From: Albugo candida
Taxonomy: Eukaryota; Oomycota; Peronosporomycetes; Albuginales; Albuginaceae
Reading direction: 5' to 3'
Length of the DNA stretch: 64,000 nt
Assembly (NCBI GenBank): GCA_905220665.1
Contig: CAJNAR010000012.1
Span: 124,001-188,000, forward strand
The notes beneath the pieces are model-generated. The model worked only from the letters and a program-made list of their open reading frames with translations, had not been told where the DNA came from and ran no database searches. Position 1 is the first letter of the stretch. Each line of letters begins with the position of its first letter. Shown here piece by piece: positions 22,068 through 33,019 of the stretch. Made by a program: the position numbers and the translations under genes.

Positions 22068-25000
22068 CTAATGACTTTTTTGCAAAAGAAGGGAAATGCT
22101 GGTTTTGAGAAAAACGACTTCGCTTGAGCTTTGCAATGAGGTGAAGATTCGTGGGTGGACAAAATTCCTATATTCCAAAAACGGTTGGTGGCAAAGCAGC
22201 GCACTAAACCTGCACATTCTATTTTTTGTAGGTGATCGAACAGACCAGCATTTATCGAAAACATTTTATTACCTTGCATTCAGTTTTATTTGAGAAATCC
22301 TTCCATTTATATTGACAAACGTAATTATTAACTCTCAAAGGCATTTGGGCGTAATGAGCAATGGGTACTATACTTGCAAATTACAGATTATCCATTAGTG
22401 TCCTCTTCTTTCACGCTTGGTCGAGTATCTTCCAAATCGATGTATCAATAATGTACTGGAAGTTATTCGAGAGAGAGTAACGAAAGGCATCTTATCATGG
22501 TAACATTACACTGAGATGATGTCGAAGGACTTTTATATTAGGCTTTTAGTGCTTGTGAAGCGAATTCCTTCACTATCGAGCGCATAAAAATTGGAAGGGT
22601 CTGAATTGCCAGACTTTGATAATTGACTTCTCTAAAATGCCTAGGCCATTTACCTCATGGAGATGCATTACTGCCTAATTGACAGTCTTGAAGAATCTGC
22701 CTTTACAAACCCGATTGTGATCATTCTCAAACACATATGCTTTTCGTAAATTACCTTCGTAGAAGCGCGTCTCCGATGTCAATTTGCCAAGAAGGATGTC
22801 ATTGAGCTCAATCTCGAAGTCAACAGAAAAATCACTCGGTCGCATTCGCTGCAAGCAAGATGGTAATTGACATTTTCGTCTCATTCCAACCGCATGCATC
22901 TCAGAAGAACCTTGAAATCGGTATTCCGTTTTGATTCCAGCCTATTATCTGTAGACTGGCAAAGTACCAATTTATTGGAAAGGATCAAGTACGTTCTTGT
23001 AGAGGAGAAATATGTTTGTGTCCTTTGTTCAACTACTCATTTCGATGAAGCTTTTGCGTTCATTGAAAATTTAGAGAAACGTATTTTTGTAGACGTATCT
23101 GTTGTGAGGCATTCGAAGTAGTGGTATTTTTCGCTATACTTTTCAAGGTAGTATTTATTGTTCCACCTGTTGAAAGTAGACATGCACGGGATCTGAATGG
23201 GAATAGCGATAATGAGATGCTTAATACAGCTGTTCTCAACAAGATATCTCTGGACCGGATCAGCCCTAAATGTATAACCATAAAAATGGTCGATTCTTCG
23301 CTACGAGACATTTACGATCTCCAGAAGGAGAGGATTATAAGTTTCAGAGATGTCATTCACATTTATAAAAGCATTTCTGCGATATAAAGGGTGTCACAAT
23401 CACGCACATCAGACGCATCGCTTTCTACGCTAATGAAAGGATATTAAATAGCTGGATGACAGCATTGCAGCAGGTACCAAAAAAGTCCATCAGTATGCTT
23501 TACTTGTATGCTACAGTAAAGTCCGCTACTCAATGTTGATATAACTGGAATCTAGAGTCAATTGCGACCCATTTTATAAAGGCTCCGACCACGAATCCTG
23601 ATTATGACAGCAGAGGGTTATATAGGTGCTTACATCCATCGTCAATACACTGTATGGGTGTTTTTACTTAGTCTTCTTGTTCTTTGACGATACTGGGTCA
23701 TGCAAGGCTTGTGAATGGTTTCCGTTCGATTAAAAATGTGTTGCGCGACATGATCTCACCCAACCAAGTTTGATATTTCTGGCAGCATTCTAGACCTAAA
23801 TTTCCGACTTTAGTGGCAACGTTAGCCTGAAGAAATAAATAAGAGACTCAGTATGATGAATGAATGCCTGTCCTTGCATGGCTGACCAAGCCGTCTTGTT
23901 ACGTGTTGTTGGTGCATTTGCACTTCTTTGAGCCAGTCTATTTTACTTGTGTTTTCATGGTCTCGGATGGTAGCAGCTTTTCACACACATGCCAATCAGC
24001 GCATGGAAAATGATCACGATACTATAATGATTTTCGTTACTAAAGCCTGTATACATCCCAATAACACAGAACATAGAATCACATCTGCACACTATCGCGA
24101 GCGATATCACGCGCGGACTTTGTAAAGAGAGGTGGCTTTCCGTCAACGAGCATTCTTTCGGTCGAACGCATCAGTGTCCATCTACCACCTCACACGTTCC
24201 AACGCAATCACTGCAAGTATTGTCAATCTTGTCTTCTTGTGTAACGCCGGCAGGAGGAAGCAGAGGAAGATAATTGTTGGCGGAGCTGTATTTGATAAAA
24301 AATGGAAAGTGAGATTTTTAATCAAAGAATTTGGCTCACCTATCTGAATATATAGAACTATGCATGCATGTACAATGGAGGTTGTTACACCTTGTGAATA
24401 ATTCTCTTATTCAGATGAGCTCTCTCTGAAGGTTGTAAAGCCGTTTCTCCAAGAATACATGCTCATCTGACGTCTTGATGCGGATCCACGATCTTCTGTC
24501 GTAAGCCCTCTCTTGAGGTGGAGATGAGACATATCCATAGCGGATGTTGCTCGCCTATATAAATAGATCTTCTCGAAACGCGATAAAGACCGCGTAGAAT
24601 AATCCCGAGGTTATTCTATCGCTGTGATACGGGAAATCCCACGACGTTAGCAATAACACTACCACATTTGCGTCGAATTTATACTCAGCGGATTCTATAT
24701 TAGGGTCATCGTGAAGCTTTTTGTAACTTTGGACCGCGTGTACTAATAACGACAGAGAAAATTAATACAATTATATCTCAATTACTTTTTTTTGGTTGCA
24801 TGCTCAGTGAGGATGTAATCTTCCGCATATGTTTTAGTCCACATAGACGAGTTGAAGTTTCTCGGCTCGGGTTAACTCGTTACTTTTCCGAAAGTAGAGA
24901 TTAAGCAGTTGCATTCTGCGTTATTTAGCCGATACAACATATTTTGTTATAGTTTCTCAGGAAGTCCGAAACGATGACGAGCTATCCAGGAGGAGATCGA

Positions 25001-26063
25001 AAGGCACAAAAGGGTACCATTTTTCGATTTAAAACGTTAGGGGTTCATCGTTTGGCAGCATTTGTAGTTTACATAAGAGCGTAATACAGCGAAATATCGA
25101 TATGGGCTGCTCGCATACACACAAAAATCTAATCAGCAATGGTGAGCTCACTGTCACAACGAAATCGTTTTCAGGGAGATTGGCCGGTTGAGACGACAAT
25201 ATTGACTACCGCATGTGCGCGATCTATAACAAATTGCCCGCAATGGTGGAAATTGGCAAATTTGTTGAAATAACGCCATTGTATTCGAGTAACTATGTCT
25301 CGGGTATCGAAATCTGAGGCACATGGAAGCTACTTGATAAAGAAGCTAGAAGTAAAGCAACGACGAGTTAAAAATGCATTCGTAACAAAGTTGCCGGTCG
25401 TAATATCAATGGTTCTTGACAGCACACATTGATTGCGTCGGAATTCGCTTTGAATGAGAACATCACATACAACTGAATGACTTCAAAACTGTATTGTGTC
25501 AGATGAAAGACCCTCGTTCTAATTTTGCACTTAAGTCAATCGCTTTCACACATTGCTAAAGAAATTGGGCAGCGTTTCACAGAACACTCGGATTTTACTG
25601 CAAATTAGAGCCATAAGAATGCTCTCTGCAAGAATGCACTCACAAAACTATAAAAAGCAGTTCCTAAGATGCAAGCATGTGTTTCTCTCAATTAAGTCAT
25701 TTCTATCGTGCAATCTGTCGCGTGTGAGTAATTCTGCTCCAAAAAGTAGTCTTTTACTCGATTAAGTGTAAGGTGTCCTACGGTTTTCATCCACTGAGCT
25801 TAAATATGGCACGATCATACCACACCGACATCACATAGAATGCGGTCAAATCTCATTATCTTTTAGCCACTTAGATGCAAGATGACCAGCATCATCTCCA
25901 ATTGGTCAAAATACTTCCTATCCAACTTGATTGGTCAAAATAATTACACCGATCAAATGCGCTTCCAAGCGGCGCATACACTCGCTTCGAATTCTATTTT
26001 GAGCCGATAGCACTCGATAACAGCTGACCAAGCGCATACATCTAACCGGCACATGTACAGCAA
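22068..26063. other. Four kilobases without a convincing gene
   Basis: Short open frames only. The plus-strand frame at 23121-23387 (88 codons) starts with a hydrophobic stretch (MVFFAILFKVVFIVPP) that could be a signal peptide, but it follows and overlaps other random-looking frames. I find no transposon domain. The right end (about 25890-25940) has CCAAT boxes in both orientations ahead of the ARF-like gene and may be its promoter region. Confidence 0.4.
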
Positions 26064-26066
26064 TTG

Positions 26067-26781
26067 ATGGGATCCACGTTTTCACGTCGAGTAGCGCGTG
26101 TATGGACGCGAAATGATCGAAGATTGCTTCTTATTGGGTTGGATGCGGCAGGCAAAACCACCATTCTCTATAACTTGCGTCTGGGGAAAGCGATCACAAG
26201 CATTCCGACAATGGGATTCAACGTAGAGACCATTCCATTTGACAAATTCACCCTTTACATTTGGGTAATATTCCTTCTATTCGCTCAGAATCGATAGAAA
26301 TTGTTCTCTTTTTTGTAGGACGTTGGAGGTCAAGACTCTTTGCGACCGTACTGGAGACATCACTTTACAGGCACGCAAGTAAGCCAAAAGCCATATGCGA
26401 TCGATTGCGTCCGACTGATTTCTCGAACTTGAAGGGTATCATCTTTGTACTAGATAGCGCAGATAACGAGCGAATCAAGTTGGCAAAGGCCGAGTTGCAT
26501 GGCGTCTTGCAGGATAATCAACTCAAAGTCGGTACTTGACGATTCATATTTTCACATTGCTGAAGGAATGGATTGTGTAGGATGCATCTTTGCTTGTTCT
26601 TTTAAATAAACGCGATCTCAATCAAGCACAAAGCATAGAGAAACTGGTAGCTGATCTTGAATTTGTACCAATTTGCCAGGAAACAGGTCGACAATATTTT
26701 GTACAGCCAACAATTGCGACCACAGGAGAGGGATTACATGAAGGTGTGAGATGGTTATGTGACCATATGAGTGAGTTGTAA
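26067..26781 (+). CDS. ARF-family small GTPase (four exons)
   Basis: Exons 26067-26264, 26319-26378, 26435-26527 and 26581-26781 join to 183 residues, the usual ARF length. Introns are 53-56 bp; the third starts with GTCGGT. The GTP-binding motifs are all present: GLDAAGKT (G1), PTMGFNVE (switch I), DVGGQDSLRPYW (switch II), NKRD (G4) and a degenerate A-T-x-G-E-G at G5. I chose the second of two adjacent Met codons because it gives M-G-S-T, a possible N-myristoylation site, as in ARF and ARL1. ARF proteins recruit coats and effectors to Golgi membranes when GTP-bound. The PTMGFNVE switch is ARF/ARL1/ARL5-like rather than ARL2/ARL3-like (which have Q). The exact subfamily is open. CCAAT boxes lie 130-170 bp upstream. 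Confidence 0.9.
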
Positions 26782-26887
26782 CCATGAAATCATAAATTTG
26801 TGTGCTTTTGATTGGTGTTGGAAGTCATAATGAGACGAGTTCGAATCTGTCGAGAAGCAATACTCGCAATACTTGTTGATCGATATA

Positions 26888-28369
26888 CTATACATTTCGT
26901 CGATTCACTGCCACCCAATCGTATGTGTACGCCACTCCTTCATATTTGTGATTGCCAGGAACTTGAGTCTCGGGAAGAAGTACATTGCCAGATAGATCAA
27001 AAATTGTGAGATATGAATTTTGGAAATCGTCCTTTTCGATTTCTTCGCTTTTGACAGCCATAATGATCGAGTCGTCTGTACGCGGTAGAAACTTGAAGGA
27101 AGAAAAGCCTCGAGATGGAGTCAGAACTCCAATTTGTACGATTTCAATACTGCTAAAGTCTTCACTTGCAATCACCATTTTGTTGGATCCGCGAAGTTCA
27201 TCCTCTCCTTCCGTATACGCTTCCGTGCTCACTCGACGTGGAAGAAGGAACCATCGACGATGCACATTACTCCATTCAACAGCCTCGTGCACCACGTACC
27301 CAGGGTACTCGGAACCCAATGCCTTTCGAATAAGTTCATAATTCCCTGTCCAGTCTTCGTGTCGTATGTTTCCATTTTTTTCCATAATTGCAATCCACTG
27401 AAACCCATTGCCGAGAATGTTGCCTTTACTATCTGTAAACTCTTTTCCAATACTTCCCATATACAGCTCTCCATCTTTCACAGTAGCCCATTCATGTTTC
27501 TGTCCCTTTGAACTCAATCCATCACGCTCCATCACGATGCTCCTTGGAATCAGTTGAACGTCTTTCCGTCCATCGAATCCTTTGATCTCAAACATGATTC
27601 CTGTCCGATCATCGAATGTGAGGAGTTTATGATCAAACCAAACAAGCTCGCTTAGCTCGCATCCACGTCCTGCTTCATTCATTGCAGTAGAAAACTTGTA
27701 CTTTGCTCCCCAAGTTACTGCGTATGCATCGACACCAGGAAACTTCTTTTCCGGAGATGAAGTCGATGGTGGAATGGATTGAGCTGTTTTTGTAATTTTG
27801 ATAGCTGCGTGCTGTAAATACGAAATGAATTGTAATCTTTCACTTTTGATATCCCTCGACTTTTTATCAAGGTCCGCAACTAATACAACTCCAATTGAGT
27901 CGGGTCGGGTCAGCCCGTAAGGGAGCACGGGTGGAATTCTGCTTCGAGCAGACGGCGCAGCAGCGGCGGAAGGTATCGACGGAACGCCATTGTTTGGCGT
28001 GTTGTTATCTGTGTATGTTCCGTTGTTACTTCGAAAAGGTGGTGATTTCTGAGCTGAGGAAAAGGAGAAATAAGACGACGAAACGAGCGATAGAATCACT
28101 ACGACTAGAAGTATAAGGCCAATAAAACACATTCTATAGCGTGTGAAAATATCCAAATTATTTGTAGATGATGCAGAAAGTGCAGAATTACTTCTTCGAA
28201 GTGTGGGCGCTGTGGTTCCCTCAATATCGCTGTTTATCGTGTTGAGATTTGGTACGCTACGTGCAATTTGTAAGCTTCGTGGCAGTTTGGGAGCGCCTTC
28301 TTCTGTCCACATGTTCGTTTCTACTTCGCTCGTTTTGCGCTTCACACGGTCCAAACGCAATGGGAACAT
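26888..28369 (-). CDS. Membrane-anchored calcium-dependent nucleotidase (apyrase, SCAN/CANT1 family)
   Basis: 493 residues, no intron. The N-terminal 80 or so residues are polar, then a single hydrophobic anchor (CFIGLILLVVVILSLVSSSYF, about residues 81-102) gives a type II Golgi/secretory topology. The lumenal domain has the family hallmarks: VADLDKKSRD, then GRGCELSELVWFDHKLLTFDDRTG, the core of the five-bladed calcium-dependent apyrase fold, then EAVEWSNVHRRWFLLPRRVS and a C-terminal KYEGVAYTYD. The enzymes hydrolyse UDP, GDP and related nucleotides, and in the Golgi remove nucleotide diphosphates left by glycosylation. Length and order fit the animal and protist family. It converges with the ARF-like gene, leaving about 106 bp between stop codons. 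Confidence 0.9.
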   Translation of the reverse strand: MFPLRLDRVKRKTSEVETNMWTEEGAPKLPRSLQIARSVPNLNTINSDIEGTTAPTLRRSNSALSASSTNNLDIFTRYRMCFIGLILLVVVILSLVSSSYFSFSSAQKSPPFRSNNGTYTDNNTPNNGVPSIPSAAAAPSARSRIPPVLPYGLTRPDSIGVVLVADLDKKSRDIKSERLQFISYLQHAAIKITKTAQSIPPSTSSPEKKFPGVDAYAVTWGAKYKFSTAMNEAGRGCELSELVWFDHKLLTFDDRTGIMFEIKGFDGRKDVQLIPRSIVMERDGLSSKGQKHEWATVKDGELYMGSIGKEFTDSKGNILGNGFQWIAIMEKNGNIRHEDWTGNYELIRKALGSEYPGYVVHEAVEWSNVHRRWFLLPRRVSTEAYTEGEDELRGSNKMVIASEDFSSIEIVQIGVLTPSRGFSSFKFLPRTDDSIIMAVKSEEIEKDDFQNSYLTIFDLSGNVLLPETQVPGNHKYEGVAYTYDWVAVNRRNV

Positions 28370-28605
28370 AAAACTATTTCCCGCACAAACGAAAGAATCT
28401 TACATTCACTCTGTGGGGCACCGACTAATATTCAACCGCCGTGCACTGCCCTAACCAGATGACGGTATTTGACCAATAAATATTGAGGTAAGACATACAC
28501 CAGTATACCGGTGACGCAAGTCCATAGGATTTGTAGCGACGTATACTTTCAAAGTATATAAATGGATAGTCATTCTAGCATATATCTATCTTTCCTATAT
28601 TACAT

Positions 28606-30279
28606 TTAGGAGCTATTTTCATTGCCAACTTTATACAATCTCGGAATCATTCCACTCTTTACTGCCGATCGAATGATGGTCTGCACTCCCTCCGGACTCA
28701 AGTAATTGTCCTCTAAACCCAAAAATCGCAATTGAGGGCACGCTGAACTCGATAAAACAGAAGTGAACGCCGATACACAATTATCTGTGATGATATTTCC
28801 ACCAAGACATAAATATTTGAGCTGTGTAGCCGACTGTGCGCTCACGACTGACATCAGACGTTTCAGTCCAAGCTCTCCAATATAATTACGACGCAAATCG
28901 AGACGCTGTAGCTTTGGAATCGCTTTAGAATGAAGCACGCGGGCGACATAGAGACTTCCAACGTCGCCGATACTGTTGCCACCAAGAAGTAAATCTTCGA
29001 TTTCGGGGCATTTTCCTTGTGAGAGAACACCACATAGAGCTCGTAAACCGTTTCGATGAAATGTGTTGGTGAAAAGCGCAACGAGATGGAGTGTATGTAA
29101 TCGTTCACAAGCACCGTATCCGATTGCAGAAGCCAATGAATGAGTGACTTTTTCACCGATATTATCCTCTGAAGCATCCAATTCGGAGCAGCTCCAAGCT
29201 CGAAGCGCTCGAGAGTTCGATTGAGCATCCAAGAGAGTCGGATCATTGTCTTTATAGATCACTAGACGACGCAAATTTACAAGCGTGGGGATAGCTCCAA
29301 ATGCCGTTTGGCCATTGGTAAACGATTGAGCCATGGATCGAACATTCACTCGAAGAGAAGTGATGCAAGTAGGAGCAAATTTTGCCGTGAATCGATTGAT
29401 TGCTCGCACTCGAATGATTTCTTTTCCGTCGAGAAATGAATATATCGTTCGGACGGAATTTTCATCAAGTGCACAAAACATACATTCAGTCTCTTGCGAC
29501 CTTAATGGAAGCACACAATGTCGTTTCGCCTGGAATGATGGTACATTTCGAAAAAACGAGGGTTTTGCCGAATCACGCTTTGACAAAGCTTGTTCGTTGA
29601 TAGCTGCAGTTTCGTGATAACTGAACGAGATCAATGCTTGTAATCTTCTTCGTAATGTGCTCAGATTCTGATACTCTTCCAAAGAAGCTGCTCGCGAATA
29701 CAGAGACAACTCGATCCGTTTTGCAAGCGTAACAAGTGATTCACGTTTTTGTCTTTCAGTCAAGTTGTTAGAGCCACTCCCGTTTTGTAACGAGCCGTAT
29801 GGCTGCGCCAAAGCCATAATTTGCTGTAGAATCAAGCGACGCTGAGGCATATCATTCCTACTGTCTTGCCAATGACTTGTGTTGGCCAAGACTTCCTGTT
29901 CAACCAGTGTGACCTTTGCTTTCCCATCCATCTCATCATACGAGCGCTTATAGTGGAAACTGCTGGTGGAAGATTTCGGAGAGCCATTTGGTAAGGAGTA
30001 CAGCGAACTCACTTTATCGATTGGTGTGCTTATGTGAGGAGCAGAGTACGTTGTCATGGTGCTGAGTTGAAACGTTTGGAGAGATTCCTTTAGTAGGAAA
30101 ATAGGAGAATGTAAGAGTGAATGCGATCGTAAAAAGAGTGGAATGTGTATTTTAGGTTTAAAAACAGTCGATTCGACAGCATCAGCCGATCGAACTTCAT
30201 AATGTTGCAATGTACGACTATGTTGCGCTTTTGCAGGAAAATGCATCGGCACGCCGTTGCAATATGACGAAACGTGCAC
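28606..30279 (-). CDS. KIX / F-box-like / leucine-rich-repeat protein
   Basis: 557 residues without introns. Residues about 137-217 resemble the KIX domain of Mediator-15-type coactivators: a W..SRNDMPQRR.ILQQIM opening, then helices with LAKRIE and ASLEEYQNLSTLRRRL. Residues about 270-300 (LDENSVRTIYSFLDGKEIIRVRAI) look like a degenerate F-box or similar helical adaptor. Residues about 330-557 are ribonuclease-inhibitor-type leucine-rich repeats (LEDLLLGGN-like, LQRLDLRRNYIGE, LKYLCLGGNIITD, LRFLGLEDNYLS). There is no signal peptide or membrane segment, so it is probably nuclear or cytosolic. KIX domains bind short activation helices, so a transcription or protein-recruitment role is possible. 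The combination is unusual and its function unknown. The Met at 30279 is the first in frame; a start at about 30057 is also possible. Confidence 0.75.
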   Translation of the reverse strand: MHVSSYCNGVPMHFPAKAQHSRTLQHYEVRSADAVESTVFKPKIHIPLFLRSHSLLHSPIFLLKESLQTFQLSTMTTYSAPHISTPIDKVSSLYSLPNGSPKSSTSSFHYKRSYDEMDGKAKVTLVEQEVLANTSHWQDSRNDMPQRRLILQQIMALAQPYGSLQNGSGSNNLTERQKRESLVTLAKRIELSLYSRAASLEEYQNLSTLRRRLQALISFSYHETAAINEQALSKRDSAKPSFFRNVPSFQAKRHCVLPLRSQETECMFCALDENSVRTIYSFLDGKEIIRVRAINRFTAKFAPTCITSLRVNVRSMAQSFTNGQTAFGAIPTLVNLRRLVIYKDNDPTLLDAQSNSRALRAWSCSELDASEDNIGEKVTHSLASAIGYGACERLHTLHLVALFTNTFHRNGLRALCGVLSQGKCPEIEDLLLGGNSIGDVGSLYVARVLHSKAIPKLQRLDLRRNYIGELGLKRLMSVVSAQSATQLKYLCLGGNIITDNCVSAFTSVLSSSACPQLRFLGLEDNYLSPEGVQTIIRSAVKSGMIPRLYKVGNENSS

Positions 30280-30712
30280 CGTGGTCTTGGCAATTTGATT
30301 GGACGAAAAGAAAGCCAGACCTTCATGCCGTTATCCATGATAGGCTCTAGAAGGTTCGATCAACGCGACTTGCGTTCTATTTATACTGACACGTGTCGGT
30401 TCCTATGGAAGCAAAAATTTTCACAATTGGTGGAAAAAGAAATGTGTAGTTGTGCACCGTTCTCATCGTAAGACTGGCCAAAATACCCCAGCCCCCTTAA
30501 TAGGAGCTATAAAATTGTGTGGTCGCTGTCTAATCTACCTGAAAGATCAATACATCAGCTTTACGGATGGTACGGTAATGCACCTGGCATACTAAGATAG
30601 GTAACTCGCTTCCAGTAAACACAAGCGTTCAATTTTTATCGTATAGCACACTACTATTGCAGCATACGAACCGTATACTATACCACCACTTGTTCAATTC
30701 TAACGTTCTATC

Positions 30713-30961
30713 ATGGAAGATGTGCCGAAAACGGAAACTGGATATGCAAAACTGAAGCGACGCTGCATGCAAGAACCATTCGTACCAATTGGTTGCCTTG
30801 CGACAGCAGGAGTTCTCACCAGTGGTTTATTATCATTTGCGCGTGCGGCGGATCCACGCACACAACAAAAGTATATGCGCGCTCGGGTATTTGCGCAAGG
30901 TAGCACTGTTATTGTGATGGTATTGGGTTCTTTTTTGGCATTGAATCCGCAGAAGAAATAA
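30713..30961 (+). CDS. HIG1-domain mitochondrial protein
   Basis: 82 residues. KRRCMQEPFVPIGCLATAGVLTSGLLSF followed by RARVFAQGSTVIVMVLGSF is the HIG1 domain: a short charged lead, two membrane helices and the R-A-R-x-x-A-Q-G loop between them. Family members (Rcf1, HIGD1A) sit in the inner mitochondrial membrane and stabilise respiratory supercomplexes and complex IV. This is the short, one-domain animal-like form, not the long yeast Rcf1. Its start lies about 430 bp from the divergently transcribed KIX/LRR gene. No intron. Confidence 0.9.
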   Translation: MEDVPKTETGYAKLKRRCMQEPFVPIGCLATAGVLTSGLLSFARAADPRTQQKYMRARVFAQGSTVIVMVLGSFLALNPQKK

Positions 30962-31025
30962 TACATGCTTTTTTATTGCCACATTTCTATATACTTTATT
31001 TAAATGAAGATCAGAAACTCTCGTT

Positions 31026-32228
31026 TCACGCCAATACAAACAAAAAGAAAACAACAAATACAAAAAGAACCGCAAACACTTTGAACGCAAGCGTCCGCGT
31101 ATTCGATAAACTGGAGAGGTACTTTAATAATTCATTTTCACCCGCAGAGATATTGCGTACCATATCGTCAACGTGATCATCGACGCTGTAAACATTAAAG
31201 ATCACTTATGTATAGCGGAGTGAGTTACATTAACAGACGTACCGCTGTACTTGTTCGCCTTGTTCTGATATCAAAGTGGACAACCGACCAAAAAGCTGAT
31301 TGATATCGACAATGTGACTTTCAATTTGTGACACAGCTTCCATCCGTGAAGCTGTGTAATTCTGCTCAGTGGATACGAGTTGCTCGGTCGCGATCCCTGA
31401 GATCAAAGGTTTACGCTCTTGATCTTCTTCAACCGTATCAGATACTGTAACACCATGTGGTCGAGGTAACATGTTTGATGACTTATTCGCAAAAGTGAGT
31501 GGTTTTCCAAGTGAACTGGATGTTGGTTTTCCATACTTTGCTCTACGATCTTGCTGAAGCTTCAAATTCTGCTGCCGAGTCTGTAAAATATGTCAAAACT
31601 CGTTGGATTTCAGAAACGTATTCATACCTCCAAGATGTTCTTGAACCCTTGTGTAGCATCCATCAAGTCCGATTTCATTTGCGAAACAATGGCTTCAGAA
31701 TGAGTAGCTTGCGATTTCGTAACATTCCCACGACTGTGGACGTACTCCTACATTTGTAATGTTAAAGACCATGCGTCATATTAGTACCAAATAACCTGCA
31801 ACTGATCTAACTGTTTCGTTATGGATGTGATATCCTTCTTAACAAGCATTGTGGTCTCATTGATCGCTTCGGTTGGATCATTAAAAACGCTGTGCTGCCG
31901 CACCACTACAACGTATCGATCAAATTGGGACTATAGAAGTGGTAGCGCTACAGACATTGTGTGAGCGTTTGCAGACGTCTTGACGCTTGACTGATTTCTT
32001 TGGAAATATCGCTAGCTGCCAAATTAAATTGGATGTTCTTTTGTATTGGGTCAAGTCCACGCTACACAAATGCAATAGATTGCAGCAAATATCAATACAC
32101 GTTATTGCAAAAGAATGTTCTAACGTATAGCAGACATGTGATGTAGTGCTTGGAAGTGTCTTGTACGCCGATTGACTCGTATAGCGCTCACAAGTTTCAA
32201 TAAAGTCGCTCGTACGATCGCATGCCAT
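31026..32228 (-). CDS. Syntaxin-5 / Sed5-like Qa-SNARE (six exons)
   Basis: Six exons (32228-32136, 32061-31956, 31905-31796, 31747-31628, 31580-31243, 31185-31026) join in phase to 308 residues. The N-terminus, MACDRTSDFIETCERY, matches the short peptide by which syntaxin-5/SYP3 proteins bind Sly1-type Sec1/Munc18 partners. A helical Habc region follows, with SVFNDPTEAINE corresponding to 'S.F.D...EI.ELT'. The SNARE helix (ASRMEAVSQIESHIVDINQL to the VDDMVRNI area) has the central glutamine typical of Qa-SNAREs, and the C-terminus is a single membrane anchor (about residues 288-308). It would drive ER-to-Golgi and intra-Golgi fusion. Introns are 48-74 bp; two begin GTCTG rather than GTA/GTG. 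GOT1, which acts in the same transport step, lies 4.7 kb away. Confidence 0.9.
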
Positions 32229-32310
32229 CTTTAAGCTGATTTTCTGCTCAGTTGTGTATATTGACTGTGCTACATATCCTACATGTACGTAACATACACT
32301 AATTCCGTGT

Positions 32311-32980
32311 CTACGATAGCTGAACATCCGCCGATTCAATACACTTTCGTAGCGGCGTGAGCGCCTGACGGAGTTGTTCACCGAGTAAGGACAGGACCGC
32401 GGCTTGTGGCGATCGTATCGCAATAACTGTGATCACCAGCGGCATGTCATTCACGTGGATAAGGACAGTATTTCTGTAATAGGCGGTCACAGTTTTCACA
32501 GCTCCAAAACGCAACTTTCCAACCTACACAATGACATACATTCAATAGTGAAAACAGTATTCGAGTACATTCCTACTTGGTCTGCAGCTCGCGCCAGTAT
32601 GGTGGGAAGAATCGTCTCTGCGGCTTCATAGGTAGACCCACCGCACCGTTCAGGCTCTACAACTAAGAAATAGCTGTGTCAGATTTTGTAACAAACGACA
32701 AAAAAGCATTACCATTTATCAAAGGTACACCTTCCCATGTGCAAATGAGAATTGCCTGTATGTCATCGAATCTAGTAATCGAGTTTATTTGACGATATTG
32801 AAGCGCTAAGAGGGACTTGTATACTTGTCTAGAAGTGTCTTGAGCTGTTGAGAAAGCTCCTTGCTCTATATTGATATTCAGGCTTAATACTTTATATAAT
32901 ACACAGCAAATTGAATTGATAGAAACCATTTCCGCGGGATCCGATGTCATGTCTGAATGTACCGTGACTTGCAATAACAA
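32311..32980 (-). CDS. LAMTOR3 (MP1)-like roadblock protein of the Ragulator complex
   Basis: Three exons are clear: up to 32713, 32662-32577 and 32523-32311, with introns of 50 and 53 bp. The joined C-terminal 120 residues follow human LAMTOR3 in layout. FDDIQAILICTWEGVPLIN fits the opening strand, ETILPTILARAADQVGKLRFG the helix before the central strand, and YYRNTVLIHVNDMPLVITVIA the next two strands, ending with the final helix (LGEQLRQALTPLRK). LAMTOR3 pairs with LAMTOR2 on lysosomes or late endosomes to anchor Rag GTPases and mTORC1. The start is uncertain: the first Met in the open frame is at 32980, others lie at 32950 and about 32929, and an upstream exon is possible. The 82 bp to the syntaxin start leave little room for separate signals. 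Confidence 0.72.
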
Positions 32981-33019
32981 ATAGAGCGTATATATTGGAA
33001 GACAAGGTAATACAAACTC

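Noticed and set aside
23121..23387. RXLR-type effector
   Set aside because: There is a hydrophobic start and an Arg-rich stretch (RHARDL), but no R-x-L-R and no supporting context. The frame may be random.
26067..26781. ARL3 as the partner of the RP2-like protein
   Set aside because: Switch I is P-T-M-G-F-N, as in ARF/ARL1-like proteins; ARL2 and ARL3 have P-T-x-G-F-N with Q/L at this point and other signature differences, so the pairing is not supported.
27134..27511. Plus-strand frames antisense to the apyrase gene
   Set aside because: They overlap a long, motif-rich coding frame on the other strand and show no motif of their own.
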